Source: Eubacterium sp.
GTDB lineage: Bacteria; Bacillota; Clostridia; Oscillospirales; Acutalibacteraceae
Assembly: GCA_017886765.1 (NCBI GenBank)
Contig: JAGHJI010000059.1
Coordinates: 1 to 59,383 of the forward strand
Direction: 5' to 3'
Length of the DNA: 59,383 nucleotides
A program made the translations under genes and the position numbers. The notes under the pieces were generated by a model. That model worked only from the letters and a program-made list of their open reading frames with translations. It made no database searches and had not been told where the DNA came from. The stretch's first letter is position 1. Every line of letters starts with the position of its first letter. This document shows, in pieces, positions 1-10,405 of the stretch.

Positions 1-2288
1 CTTATATCCACCGGAACTGTTATACGCGAGCGCACCTTGCCCATGATCTGAAGGGCAATCTCAACGGTGCTTTCCTTCGTTTTTTCCTCATCGTACTCGG
101 GCCAGCTTGCCTCGTGCACCATGCCGCCGAAATCCATGACCTGCCACATTTCCTCGGTAATATGCGGAGCAAAAGGATTGAGAAGAATAGTGAGTGTTTT
201 CAGCTCCGCCTTATTCACTCCCTTTGACGCCATTTCATTGACAAGGGTCATCATAGCGGCAATGGCGGTATTGCACTTGAGGTTATCAATATCCTCAGTA
301 ACCTTTTTGATGGTCTTATGCATCAGGGATTCCAGAGCCTCTGAATATTCATCTCCGTCCGTAACGGTCTCCTGAAGATTCCAAAAACGCTCAATAAAAC
401 GCTTGCAGCCCTTGATTGAATCGCTGTTCCAGGGCGCCGCCTTTTCAAAATCACCGATAAACATCTCATAAAGGCGCATGGTGTCGGCGCCGTACTGGTC
501 AACAATTTCATCAGGATTTACGACGTTGCCCCTTGATTTTGACATCTTTTCACCGTTCTCACCAAGGATCATGCCGTGTGAAGTACGCTTTGCGTAGGGC
601 TCCTTTGTGGGAACGACGCCGATATCATAAAGGAATTTATGCCAGAAACGGGAGTAGAGCAGATGAAGCGTTGTGTGTTCCATACCGCCGTTATACCAGT
701 CAACAGGGCTCCAGTATTTAACCGCCTCAGGTGATACAAGCTCCTTGTCGTTATGAGGGTCCATATACCTTAAGAAATACCAGGATGAACCTGCCCACTG
801 GGGCATGGTATCCGTTTCTCTCTTAGCCGGCTTTCCGCAGCAGGGACAGGTGGTGTTTACCCAGTCCGTCATCTTGGCAAGGGGTGACTCACCCGTGTCG
901 GTAGGTTCATAGGAGTCCACCATCGGCAGTTTGAGGGGAAGCTCGCTTTCCGGAACCGGAACATAGCCGCAGTCATCACATTTGATGATTGGGATTGGCT
1001 CTCCCCAGTATCTCTGGCGGGAAAAGACCCAGTCTCTCAATTTGAAGTTTACTTTCTGATGCCCCTTGCCTTCTTTGGTGAGCCAGTCAACTATAGCGAC
1101 CTTTGCCTCCTCAACATTCATACCGTCAAGGAAAGAGGAGTTTACAAGCTTGCCGGTAGCGCAGTCTGTAAACGCTTCCTTTTCAACGCCCACCTTTGAA
1201 CCTGCAACCACCTCAATAATAGGCAGATCAAATTTTTTGGCAAATTCCCAGTCACGGGTATCATGGGCAGGTACCGCCATGATGGCGCCGGTACCGTAGG
1301 AGGTAAGTACATAATCAGAAATAAAGATAGGAATTTCTGTATCGTTGACAGGATTGATTCCCATAATGCCGTCGAGTCTGACGCCGGTTTTTTCCTTATT
1401 CAGCTCCGTACGCTCAAAATCCGATTTATGCGCCGCCGCTTCCTGATACGTTCTCACTTCATCAAGATTGGAAAGCTTATCCGCCCATTTTTCAATCATG
1501 GGGTGTTCAGGTGAAATAACCATGTAGGTAGCGCCGAAGAGCGTATCGGGTCTTGTGGTATAAACGGTGAGCGTATCACCAAGCGTCGTTCCGAAATCCA
1601 CCTCAGCGCCTGTGGAACGGCCGATCCAGTTCTTCTGCTGCACCTTTACTCTCTCAATGAAATCCAAGTCGTCCAAATCGTCCACCAGTCTCTGGGCGTA
1701 TTCGGTGATCTTCAGCATCCACTGACTCTGATTTTTCCTTATGACCTCGCTGCCGCAGCGTTCACAGACGCCGTTTACGACCTCTTCGTTGGCGAGAACG
1801 CATTTACAGGAAGTGCACCAGTTAACAGCCATTTCCTTTTTATAGGCAAGACCCTTTTTGAAAAGCTGGAGGAATATCCACTGGGTCCATTTGTAATAAG
1901 ACGGATCCGTGGTATTGATCTCACGTGTCCAGTCAAAGGAAAATCCCAGGGACTGCAGCTGCGCTTTAAAATGCGCGATGTTCTTTTTTGTAACTTCCTC
2001 CGGATGAATATGATTTTTTATAGCAAAATTCTCCGTAGGCAGTCCGAAAGCGTCCCAGCCCATAGGATAAAGCACATTATAACCCTGAAGTCTTTTTTTA
2101 CGCGCTACGATATCCAGCGCGGTGTAGGAACGGGGATGACCTACATGGAGTCCCTGACCTGAGGGATACGGGAATTCCACCAGGCAATAGTATTTGGGAA
2201 GTGTGAAATCCTGCTTTGCCGCAAAGGTGTTCTGACTGTACCAGATATCCTGCCACTTCTTTTCAATCTGTTTGAAATTGTAATCCAT
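1..2288 (-). CDS. leuS: Leucyl-tRNA synthetase, C-terminus off the window edge
   Basis: Charges tRNA-Leu with leucine in the cytoplasm. About 762 codons are visible and the frame stays open to base 1, so roughly the last 40-60 residues of a normal ~800-residue enzyme lie outside. The class-I signature HVGH is at residues 48-51 and KMSKS at 581-585. Between them are the CP1 editing insertion and a four-cysteine zinc knuckle (CTSCKC...CERCG). The start follows GGAGG located inside the end of rsfS, so the two genes are translationally close. It is the last visible gene of the long minus-strand directon. The identification is secure from motifs and overall sequence. Confidence 0.97.
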   Translation of the reverse strand, partial: MDYNFKQIEKKWQDIWYSQNTFAAKQDFTLPKYYCLVEFPYPSGQGLHVGHPRSYTALDIVARKKRLQGYNVLYPMGWDAFGLPTENFAIKNHIHPEEVTKKNIAHFKAQLQSLGFSFDWTREINTTDPSYYKWTQWIFLQLFKKGLAYKKEMAVNWCTSCKCVLANEEVVNGVCERCGSEVIRKNQSQWMLKITEYAQRLVDDLDDLDFIERVKVQQKNWIGRSTGAEVDFGTTLGDTLTVYTTRPDTLFGATYMVISPEHPMIEKWADKLSNLDEVRTYQEAAAHKSDFERTELNKEKTGVRLDGIMGINPVNDTEIPIFISDYVLTSYGTGAIMAVPAHDTRDWEFAKKFDLPIIEVVAGSKVGVEKEAFTDCATGKLVNSSFLDGMNVEEAKVAIVDWLTKEGKGHQKVNFKLRDWVFSRQRYWGEPIPIIKCDDCGYVPVPESELPLKLPMVDSYEPTDTGESPLAKMTDWVNTTCPCCGKPAKRETDTMPQWAGSSWYFLRYMDPHNDKELVSPEAVKYWSPVDWYNGGMEHTTLHLLYSRFWHKFLYDIGVVPTKEPYAKRTSHGMILGENGEKMSKSRGNVVNPDEIVDQYGADTMRLYEMFIGDFEKAAPWNSDSIKGCKRFIERFWNLQETVTDGDEYSEALESLMHKTIKKVTEDIDNLKCNTAIAAMMTLVNEMASKGVNKAELKTLTILLNPFAPHITEEMWQVMDFGGMVHEASWPEYDEEKTKESTVEIALQIMGKVRSRITVPVDI

Positions 2289-2291
2289 ATC

Positions 2292-2645
2292 TTAATCCTC
2301 CAAAAAATCTGCAATATCTGTTTTTTTGCCATCCTCCCACAAGCGTTCCAGCTGGTAAAAATCCCTCTGGTCCTTGTAGAAAATATGGATAACTACCGAA
2401 TTATAGTCAAGGCAGACCCACGGTGTGTTTCTGCCCTCAATATGATGAGGCGTTATCCCCTGCTGCTCAAGCTTGAATTCCACTTCCTCACTGAGCGCCT
2501 TTACCTGGGTTGAGCTGGTTCCTGTGGCGATAACAAAATAATCGGCGATAATGGTTAAATCGGTTATTCCGATAACCTGTATATTCTCGCCCTTTTTACT
2601 GTCGATTGCCTTAACAGCCTCTTTTACGATAACTTTAGCGTCCAT
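2292..2645 (-). CDS. rsfS: Ribosomal silencing factor RsfS
   Basis: A 117-residue protein of the RsfS (Iojap/DUF143) family. It binds ribosomal protein uL14 and blocks 50S-30S joining under nutrient limitation. The family core is visible: IDSKKGENIQVI near the N-terminus, then TIIADYFVIATGTSSTQVKA, then HIEGRNTPWVCLDYNSVVIHIF. Length is normal for the family. It stops 3 bases before the leuS start and follows yqeK, the order found in many Firmicutes (nadD-yqeK-rsfS). Confidence 0.95.
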   Translation of the reverse strand: MDAKVIVKEAVKAIDSKKGENIQVIGITDLTIIADYFVIATGTSSTQVKALSEEVEFKLEQQGITPHHIEGRNTPWVCLDYNSVVIHIFYKDQRDFYQLERLWEDGKKTDIADFLED

Positions 2646-2684
2646 TCATTCACTTTCCTTTTATTATAAATTCTGAGTATTATT

Positions 2685-3266
2685 TTATTTACCAGTATTA
2701 AAATACTTTGTTATGATCCAGTTATATGCGTTTACGGTATCCGGATGGAGGATACTGCCCTTTTCGGTGACGGACCTTATCGTATATGAAGTGGCGTACA
2801 GCAAGCCCTGGTCCTTACTCTCTTCGACCTTGCGGCGCATGACGTCAACATCAGTATAATCCCTGTCCGCAGAGATAAAGTCCGCAAGATAAACGATCTC
2901 ATCCATCAGCGTCATATCCGCTCTGCCTGTTGTATGATAGCGAATAGCGTCAAGTATTTCTGTATCATCCAGTTGCAGTACGGCTTTGGCATATGCCGCG
3001 CCTGAAATCTGGTGATAAAACTTTTTCTGAGATTTTTCCAGGGGCGTAATGGTCATTCCCGCTTTTTCAATCATTTCAAGCTGTTCTTCCGTTGTGCTCT
3101 CTTTCATGACATCATGTAGGATACCCGCAACCTCCGCTTTCTCCTCATTGGCGCCGTAACGCTTGGCAAGCATCTTGGCGCTCTCCGCCACACACAGTGA
3201 ATGATAAAAACGGTAGTCTGACAAACGCTCCCTTATAATAGAAGTATATTCCTTTATATTATACAA
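2685..3266 (-). CDS. yqeK: YqeK-family HD-domain hydrolase (symmetrical Ap4A hydrolase type)
   Basis: HD-superfamily metal-dependent phosphohydrolase; family members split diadenosine tetraphosphate symmetrically into two ADP. With the start chosen here the metal ligands read H22, H51-D52 (ILHD), a later histidine in RYHTTGRAD and an aspartate in YLADF. I chose TTG at 3266 because it follows AAGGGA at about 8 bases and overlaps the nadD stop by 8 nt; this gives 193 residues, normal for YqeK. A longer reading back to 3314 would push 16 residues deep into nadD and has no ribosome-binding site. Confidence 0.9.
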   Translation of the reverse strand: MYNIKEYTSIIRERLSDYRFYHSLCVAESAKMLAKRYGANEEKAEVAGILHDVMKESTTEEQLEMIEKAGMTITPLEKSQKKFYHQISGAAYAKAVLQLDDTEILDAIRYHTTGRADMTLMDEIVYLADFISADRDYTDVDVMRRKVEESKDQGLLYATSYTIRSVTEKGSILHPDTVNAYNWIITKYFNTGK

Positions 3267-3861
3267 TGTAAAGTCCCTTTTCCAAAATATATTTATAAAC
3301 GTTATGGGGTACAAGGTCCGATATATCCTGCTTATCCCTGATTCTGTTTCTAATATCGCTGGAGCTTAATTTCATTACCGGATATCCGGCGATATAATAT
3401 TTTCCCCGCATTTCCTCAAAACTTTCCGCATAATCCAACAGTTTTCTCTTTTCCTGCTCATCTTCTCTGGCGGAGGTACAGATCGTCACCATATTCAGTA
3501 TATCCCTGTATCTGTACCACTGGTGAAAAGTCAGAAACTGATCTGCACCGATGATCAGGTAAAATTCACTTTCAGGATAAAGCGCTTTCAGCTGCAGCAA
3601 GGTGTCATAAGTATAAGACTTACCCTGCCTGTTAAATTCTATATCACAGACCTCAAAAGCATCATTGCCTTCCGTCGCCAGACGCACCATATTCAGCCTG
3701 TCCTGAGGTGAAGCAAGATATTCGGAGGTCTTATGGGGCGGGACAGCCGTGGGAACAAACAGCACCTTGTCCAGGCCCAGGCTTTCATAATAACTTCTGG
3801 CAAGCATTAAGTGCCCGTTATGAATGGGATTGAATGCGCCGCCGAATATGCCTGTTTTCAT
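3259..3861 (-). CDS. nadD: Nicotinate-nucleotide adenylyltransferase
   Basis: Joins ATP and nicotinate mononucleotide to make deamido-NAD in NAD biosynthesis. The nucleotidyltransferase motif GGAFNPIHNGH is at residues 7-17, and the C-terminal SSSDIRNRIR matches the family's ISSTxIR motif. At 200 residues it has the usual length. It overlaps yhbY upstream by 4 nt and yqeK downstream by 8 nt, so translation is probably coupled. Confidence 0.97.
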   Translation of the reverse strand: MKTGIFGGAFNPIHNGHLMLARSYYESLGLDKVLFVPTAVPPHKTSEYLASPQDRLNMVRLATEGNDAFEVCDIEFNRQGKSYTYDTLLQLKALYPESEFYLIIGADQFLTFHQWYRYRDILNMVTICTSAREDEQEKRKLLDYAESFEEMRGKYYIAGYPVMKLSSSDIRNRIRDKQDISDLVPHNVYKYILEKGLYIV

Positions 3862-4289
3862 TTCTTCCTTCCCCTAAATTTCGGTCTGTCATAGACTGCA
3901 TAGGGATTTTGGGCTTCCTTTTCCCTCTGGCGTTGTCTTTTTCCTTTAATCTTTACCTTCTTTTTCGCCGTGGCTTTTGCTGTGCCGGCGCCGCGTTTTT
4001 TTCTTTTCTCAGCGATTTTTTCCTCATCGGCCTGACGGTACAGAACAAGAATACCGCCTATGACCTGAATGACCTCGGCTCCAAGCACCTGAGCAAGCTC
4101 TCCGGCAAGCGCCTTAGGCGTCTTCGGCGCGGTCTCAAGATGAACGCGGATTTTGATCAACTCTCTGGCATCCAGAGTGTCGTCAATCTGCGTTATCAGA
4201 TTATCGCTGATACCCTCCTTGCCTATCTGAATAACAGGCTCCAGGGAATTTGCCCTGGCTCTCCACTGAGCCCTTTCCTTTGATGTCAT
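3858..4289 (-). CDS. yhbY: YhbY/CRM-domain RNA-binding protein with a basic tail
   Basis: Residues 1-90 form a CRM domain as in YhbY, a protein bound to pre-50S ribosomal particles; the IQIGKEG loop and the GxxAxxLGAEVIQVIG segment are visible. After about residue 95 there is a lysine/arginine-rich extension of roughly 48 residues that many YhbY proteins of about 95-100 residues lack. Such a tail would plausibly add RNA affinity (inference). It overlaps rdgB and nadD by 4 nt each, placing ribosome assembly next to nucleotide metabolism in one transcript. Confidence 0.92.
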   Translation of the reverse strand: MTSKERAQWRARANSLEPVIQIGKEGISDNLITQIDDTLDARELIKIRVHLETAPKTPKALAGELAQVLGAEVIQVIGGILVLYRQADEEKIAEKRKKRGAGTAKATAKKKVKIKGKRQRQREKEAQNPYAVYDRPKFRGRKK

Positions 4290-4873
4290 AATATTTTCTC
4301 CAGTTCCTCTGTAAGTAATCTCAGCGCTTTGCCTCTGTGGCTGATTTCATCCTTTTCCTCAGCTGTGTATCTGCCGAATGATTTTCCATTTACTAAAAAC
4401 AGCGGGTCATAGCCGAACCCCTGATCACCGTCACGCTGAAAGCCGATAACACCGCCGCATTCACCGCGTACAACGATCTCCCTGCTGTCCGGGAAAGTAC
4501 AGCAGACAGCGCAGACATAATGCGCCGTTCGCTTTTCCTCAGGCACACCCTCGAGCTTTTCCAGCAGGAGATCATTATTTTTTTCGTCGTTGCCGTGCTC
4601 GCCTGCAAAACGGGCGGAATAAACCCCCGGCGCGCCGTTCAGATAATCCACGCAGAGCCCTGAGTCGTCGGCGATTGCCGGCATACCCGTTTCCCTGCAC
4701 GCCGCGTGCGCTTTCAGCTTTGCGTTATCCTCAAAGGTTTCCCCGTTCTCCTCAACGTCCTCAAGCGTAATGCCCATCATTTTCGCAGTCACCACGTTAA
4801 TGCCCAAAGGAGAGAGAATACGCTGCATTTCGGCAAGCTTTTTCATATTATTTGTCGCAAGAATAAAATCCAT
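4286..4873 (-). CDS. rdgB: XTP/dITP diphosphatase (non-canonical purine NTPase)
   Basis: Ham1/RdgB family, 195 residues. It removes XTP, ITP and dITP from the nucleotide pool as house-cleaning. The substrate-loop N-terminus [14 protein letters not shown] is present, as are the metal-binding [22 protein letters not shown] segment (read in two overlapping parts) and the C-terminal [10 protein letters not shown]...SHRGKAL. Its ATG overlaps the ftsY stop (TAATG) and its end overlaps yhbY by 4 nt. Confidence 0.96.
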   Translation of the reverse strand: MDFILATNNMKKLAEMQRILSPLGINVVTAKMMGITLEDVEENGETFEDNAKLKAHAACRETGMPAIADDSGLCVDYLNGAPGVYSARFAGEHGNDEKNNDLLLEKLEGVPEEKRTAHYVCAVCCTFPDSREIVVRGECGGVIGFQRDGDQGFGYDPLFLVNGKSFGRYTAEEKDEISHRGKALRLLTEELEKIL

Positions 4874-5841
4874 TATTTTCCCTCGTCATTTGTAATAAAA
4901 TCCACTATATCCTTGTCATCCTCCGGCGCCTTTGCGTCAAACAGCGCGGCGGCAAAAGCGTCCGCGTCAAAGGGCTGTAAGTCCTCGATTTTTTCACCGA
5001 CGCCCACGAATTTCACCGGGACGTCCAACTCATTGTTTATCGCCAGCACAACGCCGCCCTTGGCAGTACCGTCCAGCTTCGTGAGAACAATACCGGTAAT
5101 ACCTGCCGCCTCTTTAAAGTCCTTTGCCTGGTTCACGGCGTTCTGACCTGTTGTGGCGTCCAGAACAAGCAGGATTTCTTTTGAGGCGTCCGGCAGTTCC
5201 CTGTCGATGACGCGGCTGATCTTATTCAGCTCGTCCATAAGATTCTTCTTATTATGGAGTCTGCCGGCGGTATCAATAATAATAACATCGCAGTTTCTCG
5301 CTTTGCCTGCCTGTATCGTGTCATAAACCACTGCCGCCGGGTCCGAGCCCTCGGCATGTTTGATCAAATCTACCTGCGCTCTGTCCGCCCATACCTGAAG
5401 CTGTTCTATGGCAGCGGCGCGGAAAGTGTCGGCAGCGCCGAGTATGACCTTTCTGTTCTGCTCCTTCAGGCGCAGAGCCAGCTTGCCTATGGTCGTTGTT
5501 TTGCCTACTCCGTTTACACCGATCATAAGAATAATCGACGGTTTGGTACGCAATCTCAAATAACTTCCGCCCCAGACGATACCGGAAACGATGTCCTTCA
5601 TCGTTTCCCTGACCTGTCTGACATCTGTTATCTTGTCATTCTCAATTTTATTTTTCAGGTCACGGATAATTCGCTCAGCGGTGGGCATACCCACATCGCC
5701 CATAATGAGTATCTCTTCCAGTTCGTCAAAGAGATCGTCGGTAATCTCCTCATAGGACTCCATGACTTCGTCCATCTGGGCGGTAATTCCCTCGTCCCTG
5801 GTCTTTTTCAGTCCTTTTTTGAAAAATGAAAATATTCCCAT
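4873..5841 (-). CDS. ftsY: Signal recognition particle receptor FtsY
   Basis: SRP-receptor GTPase that docks ribosome-SRP complexes at the membrane. The start at 5841 ([10 protein letters not shown]) follows AAAGGAG at about 9 bases; a frame opening further upstream runs into smc and is not used. This gives 322 residues with an N-terminal NG-type helical region, the G1 loop [10 protein letters not shown] at about 108-117, DTAGR and [10 protein letters not shown]. The long acidic A domain of proteobacterial FtsY is absent, as in Gram-positives. It lies 13 bases after smc, a conserved neighbour pair in Firmicutes. Confidence 0.97.
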   Translation of the reverse strand: MGIFSFFKKGLKKTRDEGITAQMDEVMESYEEITDDLFDELEEILIMGDVGMPTAERIIRDLKNKIENDKITDVRQVRETMKDIVSGIVWGGSYLRLRTKPSIILMIGVNGVGKTTTIGKLALRLKEQNRKVILGAADTFRAAAIEQLQVWADRAQVDLIKHAEGSDPAAVVYDTIQAGKARNCDVIIIDTAGRLHNKKNLMDELNKISRVIDRELPDASKEILLVLDATTGQNAVNQAKDFKEAAGITGIVLTKLDGTAKGGVVLAINNELDVPVKFVGVGEKIEDLQPFDADAFAAALFDAKAPEDDKDIVDFITNDEGK

Positions 5842-5854
5842 TTTATACACTCCT

Positions 5855-8800
5855 TTACTCGTCAAGACCCATCTGCGCGGCAAGCTCCGCCGTCTGCAGC
5901 TCAATAAGCTTTGACACACCTTTTTCCTGCATCGTAACACCGTAGAGAACGTCCGCCTCTTCCATAGTACCGCGTCTGTGGGTGATGGAAATAAACTGGG
6001 TCTTGTCCGTCATTTTACGCATATACTTAGCGAAACGTTCCACATTTACATCATCCAAAGCGGCCTCCACCTCGTCATAGATACAAAACGGCGCAGGCTG
6101 CACCTTAAGTACGCTGAACAAAAGCGCCATTGCCGCCAGAGACTTTTCACCGCCGGAAAAAAGATTGATATTCTGCACGGATTTTCCCGGAGGCTGAATT
6201 TTAATCTCAATAGGTGACTCCAGACAGTTGTCCGGCTCCTCAAGGATGATCTCACCCTTTCCGCCGCCGAAGAAATCAGCAAAGCACACCTTAAATTCTT
6301 CATTGATCTTATTGAACTTCTCAAGGAACTTTTCACTCATGGAAGCGGTGAGGTCCTCAATGATTTTCATCAGCTCGGACTTTGATTTCTCAACGTCGTC
6401 GATCTGGTCTTTCAGAAATTCATACCTCTCGGACACTTCCTTATATTCCTCAATGGCTCCCACGTTGATGGAGCCCAGAGCTTTGATGGCGACCTTGATT
6501 TCATGGAGGCGTTTTTTTGCCTCCGTCATATTTTCAATCTGAATATTCAGAGCCTCCGCTTCCCGTTTAGTCAGCTCATACTGCTCAAACAGCATATCGT
6601 TGAGCTCGTCATATTCCTTACGCATGGCAATCTTACGCTCATCAAGACGTACCAGTTCGCCCGAAAGCTTTTCCCTTTCCTGACCTTTTTTACGCTCCAG
6701 CACGCGCAGTTCGCCCGAACGTTTTTCAAGTGAATCACGTTCTTCTATATGCAAAGCTACACTATTTTCAGACTCGGCGGCTTTATTGCGCAAAGTCTCC
6801 GCCTGGGCTTTTACGTTGTTTATCTGAGAGAGAAGTTCATGATTTCTGTTTTCAATCTCTTTAATCTCGTCTTCAATGGACTTTACTCTGTCAGACTGGG
6901 TATCTTTTCTGATTTCCAGCTCTTCTATGGACTGCTTCGCCGTTTCATTGTCTTTTAAAAGCGCCATGAGTTCCAGATTGATCTGCTCGCTCTTTTGCCT
7001 GTACTGCTCGTTCTTTTCCAGAATCTCATTGGCGTTGTCCGTTGTTTTTGAGAGCTCCCGCTCAGCCTCAGCAATCTGTGCCTCCACTGCTTTTATCTGT
7101 TTTTCGCCCTCTTGATTTGACTTTTCAAGAGAAGCAATTCTTTCACCGGCGCTGTCCTTTTCAGCGATTAGGGCATTTTTCTGCGAGAGCAGGGTCTCCA
7201 GCTTTTCACTGATCAGCTTGTGCTCGCCCTGCGCTCTTATCAGTTCCTCCTTTGCCTGCTGCAGATCCACCTCGGCGCCCTGAAGCATAGCCGCAGCATA
7301 ATTGGCGTCCTCAAGGGCGGTTTTATATTCAGCCCTGAGCTTCTCCGCCTGCGCCTCCAGCTCCTTTGCCTGGGCGTGCAGCTCCTCGATCATATTTCCC
7401 CTGGACAGTATGCCGGCGCCCTTTGACTGGGAGCCGCCGGTCATGGAGCCGCCGGGATTGATAACCTGACCATCAATGGTAACCAGTTTAAATCGGTTGG
7501 CGTAACGCTTGGCAATACCGATAGCGCAGTCCATATCCTCAACAATCACAACTCTGCCAAGGAGGTTGGACACAATATCCCTGTACTCTTTTTTACATTC
7601 CACCAGATCCGCCGCGATTGCCACAAAACCGAGGTTGTCGTCCAGATTTTTTTCATCCAGCGTCCTGGGTCTGATATTGGATATGGGCAGAAATGTCGCT
7701 CTGCCAAGACGATTATTTTTAAGATAATAGATCGCACGTTTGGCGTCCGCCTCATTGGTGGTGACAATGTTCTGCATCGCCGCTCCGAGAGCTACCTCCA
7801 CGGCGACCGAATATTCGTTATCCACCGTAATAAGCTGAGACAGAGGACCATGAATACCTGAAAGTGCTTTGCTCTGGGCCTGTTTCATAACAGCCTTTAC
7901 CGCACCGGAAAAGCCCTCCATGTTCTTTTCTAGATCTAAAAGCATTCTTGCTTTTGATTGCTTCTGGGAAAGGTCAAGACTGACCTTGTCCAAATCCGCC
8001 TTGATTTTGTCAGCCTTTTTGGTTTTATTCTCCAGCTTAAGCCGGAAACCGGCAAGGGAGTTATTATTTTCGTCTATTCTTTCATTCAGGAAACGGAGGT
8101 TTTCCTCACTTTCCTTTTTCTGCTCCTGCGCAATACCGGCGTCACGCTCACAGGCGGCTACCGATTCGTCAACCGCAGACTGGCGTGATTTAATCTCATG
8201 GATGGATGAAACCGCCTCAGAGCATTTCACCTTACAGTCGGAAAGTTCAAGGGTAAGGGCAGTGATACGCTGATTCAGCTCCACTGTCAGTTTGGAAAAC
8301 TTTTCGTTGGAGGAAATGAGATTCTGCATCTCCTGCGTAACACTGTTCAGCTCGTTTTTCTTATCAGCGATCTGATTTTCATTATCGGCAATCTGCTGTC
8401 TTTTCTCCTCGATCTGCGCGTCTATAGAGCTGTTGGAATCATCAGCCGCGCCGATATCGCCTTTCAACCTTTCAATCGTTTCCTCGTTGTGCTCCAGCGT
8501 GTTTTGGAGTACGGAAGCGTCCGTGTCCCTGCGCAGCGCTTCCTCCACATACGCCTTTGAGCCCGTGCGTATCTGCTCGATTTGTGTGTTGATAGAGGCG
8601 GTTTTTTCAAGTATTTCCTCTATCTCCACCTCAATATCTTTCAATTCCTTTTCGCAGACTTCATAAGAGGCGGAAGCCGCGTCTATTTTATGCTCCTGCT
8701 CACGCAGTTCATTGGTAAAGCGGTTAATCTTATTGATCCAAACACCGATTTCAAGCGTTTTCTTTTCCTCGGAAAGTTCCAGAAACTGTGCGGCTTTTTC

Positions 8801-9427
8801 ACTCTGCTTTTTAAGGGGACCCACACGGTTTTCCAGCTCGCCCAGAATATCCAGCAGTCTGACAAGATTCTCCTGCGCCTGATCCAGCCTGCGGGTGGCG
8901 TCCGTTCTTTTGTGCCGGAAAAGGGAAATACCCGCCGCCTCCTCAAAAAGCTCGCGCCTGTCCTCATTTTTCTGTGAAATAATAGAATCAATCTTTCCCT
9001 GACCCACCATGGAATAACCGTCGGAGCCGAGTCCGGTATCCATGAAAAGCTCGTGTATATCACGGCGGCGTACATTCTCGCCGTCGATTTTATATTCACT
9101 TTCACCTGAACGGTAGTAGCGCCTGGTGACGGTTACCGTATCGCCCTTGTCCTTGAGGGTATGGTCCGAGTTGTCAAGCGTAAGCTGCACCTGAGCAAAA
9201 CCCAGCGCCTTTCTGGCGGAGGTACCGCCGAAAATAACGTCCTCCATCTTTGAACCGCGCAGGGATTTGGTGCTTGTTTCACCCAGTACCCAGCGGACAG
9301 CGTCGGATATGTTGCTCTTTCCCGAGCCGTTGGGGCCGACTACAGCAGTGATGCCGCTGCCGAAATTCAGTTGTGTTTTATCGGGGAAAGATTTAAACCC
9401 CTGCATTTCAAGCGTTTTTAAAACCAT
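5855..9427 (-). CDS. smc: Chromosome segregation ATPase SMC
   Basis: Full-length 1190-residue condensin SMC protein that loads at ParB/parS and extrudes DNA loops to organise the chromosome. The Walker A motif GPNGSGKS is at 31-38. Coiled coil runs from about 165 to 500, the hinge from about 505 to 670 (with the GGSMTGG element), then the returning coil. The C-terminal head carries the signature NLFSGGEKSLAAMALLF and Walker B FCIYDEVEAALDD. It overlaps the radical SAM gene by 1 nt and precedes ftsY. Its partners scpA and scpB are not in this window. Confidence 0.98.
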   Translation of the reverse strand: MVLKTLEMQGFKSFPDKTQLNFGSGITAVVGPNGSGKSNISDAVRWVLGETSTKSLRGSKMEDVIFGGTSARKALGFAQVQLTLDNSDHTLKDKGDTVTVTRRYYRSGESEYKIDGENVRRRDIHELFMDTGLGSDGYSMVGQGKIDSIISQKNEDRRELFEEAAGISLFRHKRTDATRRLDQAQENLVRLLDILGELENRVGPLKKQSEKAAQFLELSEEKKTLEIGVWINKINRFTNELREQEHKIDAASASYEVCEKELKDIEVEIEEILEKTASINTQIEQIRTGSKAYVEEALRRDTDASVLQNTLEHNEETIERLKGDIGAADDSNSSIDAQIEEKRQQIADNENQIADKKNELNSVTQEMQNLISSNEKFSKLTVELNQRITALTLELSDCKVKCSEAVSSIHEIKSRQSAVDESVAACERDAGIAQEQKKESEENLRFLNERIDENNNSLAGFRLKLENKTKKADKIKADLDKVSLDLSQKQSKARMLLDLEKNMEGFSGAVKAVMKQAQSKALSGIHGPLSQLITVDNEYSVAVEVALGAAMQNIVTTNEADAKRAIYYLKNNRLGRATFLPISNIRPRTLDEKNLDDNLGFVAIAADLVECKKEYRDIVSNLLGRVVIVEDMDCAIGIAKRYANRFKLVTIDGQVINPGGSMTGGSQSKGAGILSRGNMIEELHAQAKELEAQAEKLRAEYKTALEDANYAAAMLQGAEVDLQQAKEELIRAQGEHKLISEKLETLLSQKNALIAEKDSAGERIASLEKSNQEGEKQIKAVEAQIAEAERELSKTTDNANEILEKNEQYRQKSEQINLELMALLKDNETAKQSIEELEIRKDTQSDRVKSIEDEIKEIENRNHELLSQINNVKAQAETLRNKAAESENSVALHIEERDSLEKRSGELRVLERKKGQEREKLSGELVRLDERKIAMRKEYDELNDMLFEQYELTKREAEALNIQIENMTEAKKRLHEIKVAIKALGSINVGAIEEYKEVSERYEFLKDQIDDVEKSKSELMKIIEDLTASMSEKFLEKFNKINEEFKVCFADFFGGGKGEIILEEPDNCLESPIEIKIQPPGKSVQNINLFSGGEKSLAAMALLFSVLKVQPAPFCIYDEVEAALDDVNVERFAKYMRKMTDKTQFISITHRRGTMEEADVLYGVTMQEKGVSKLIELQTAELAAQMGLDE

Positions 9428-10398
9428 TATTTTATCCTCAGTTCGTCAACGGCCAGTCCGTTGTCGGTAATTATTTTTATATTATATCCCCTTTCCATCA
9501 GGAGATAGATATTGCGTTTATTATTGCCTTTCAGCTTTGAAAGGGATTTCGGATGGACAAAGACCTGGTAATCCGCCGGCGGCAGTTCAAGAATTTTATT
9601 TACCAGAATTCTTGATTTTACCAGCTCGCCGAAGCTGTCATGAAAACCGCCTGCCAGCATATTTTCCTTAATATCCTTACCGGAATGAAGCCCCAGGCGT
9701 ATGACTTTTATGTCCGCATTTTCAAACATGGGTACAAGCCCTGCGCAAAGCTCCACCGATTCCTCTACGTTTAAAGGCGTGTACACGCCCTTTTCATAAA
9801 GCTCTGCAAGATATGTATTTTTCAACACAACGGTGGGATAGATCCTGACCGTTTCAGGCGAAAGGGCAATGATCCTTTCTGCCGTTTCAACGGCTTTTTC
9901 CTGCGTATCGGTATAAAGCCCCGTCATCATCTGCAGCCCCAGCTCAAAGCCATAAGACTGAATCAGTCCGGATGCGTCAACTACATCCTGAGCGGTATGA
10001 CCCCTCCGGTTCTCTTTAAGCACCCCGTCATCCATACTCTGCGCCCCCAGTTCAATACTGGTAACGCCGTATGCTTTCAGTATATCAAGTATTTCAGCAT
10101 CAATACAGTCCGGACGGGTAGAAACACGTATGCCCCTGACCTGTCCGCTTTTTACATACGGATAGGCAGCTTTTAAAAGCTCCAGCATATATTCTCTGTC
10201 AATGGCTGTGAAAGAACCGCCGAAAAAGGCAATTTCATAATCATAATCCTTTTTTTTCAGCGCCGTTTCAACCGTTTTTTTTACATACAAGGCATCGGGC
10301 AATACCGTTTCTCCGGTGATGGTTTTCTGATTACAGAAGGAACAGGCGCACGGACAGCCTTGATGCGGCACAAAAATGCTTATGTTTCCTTTTTTCAT
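9427..10398 (-). CDS. Radical SAM protein, Elp3-like family
   Basis: A 323-residue radical SAM enzyme. The [4Fe-4S] motif CX3CX2C is seen at C15, C19 and C22 (CPCACSFC); the extra C17 lies inside the motif. GGSFTAID and IRVSTRPD resemble Elp3/YhcC-type radical SAM proteins, but no acetyltransferase domain follows. Genes of this type often sit between smc and rnc in clostridia; the substrate is not established and may be tRNA (inference). It starts 7 bases after rnc and overlaps smc by 1 nt. Confidence 0.85.
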   Translation of the reverse strand: MKKGNISIFVPHQGCPCACSFCNQKTITGETVLPDALYVKKTVETALKKKDYDYEIAFFGGSFTAIDREYMLELLKAAYPYVKSGQVRGIRVSTRPDCIDAEILDILKAYGVTSIELGAQSMDDGVLKENRRGHTAQDVVDASGLIQSYGFELGLQMMTGLYTDTQEKAVETAERIIALSPETVRIYPTVVLKNTYLAELYEKGVYTPLNVEESVELCAGLVPMFENADIKVIRLGLHSGKDIKENMLAGGFHDSFGELVKSRILVNKILELPPADYQVFVHPKSLSKLKGNNKRNIYLLMERGYNIKIITDNGLAVDELRIK

Positions 10399-10405
10399 CG
10401 GATAT

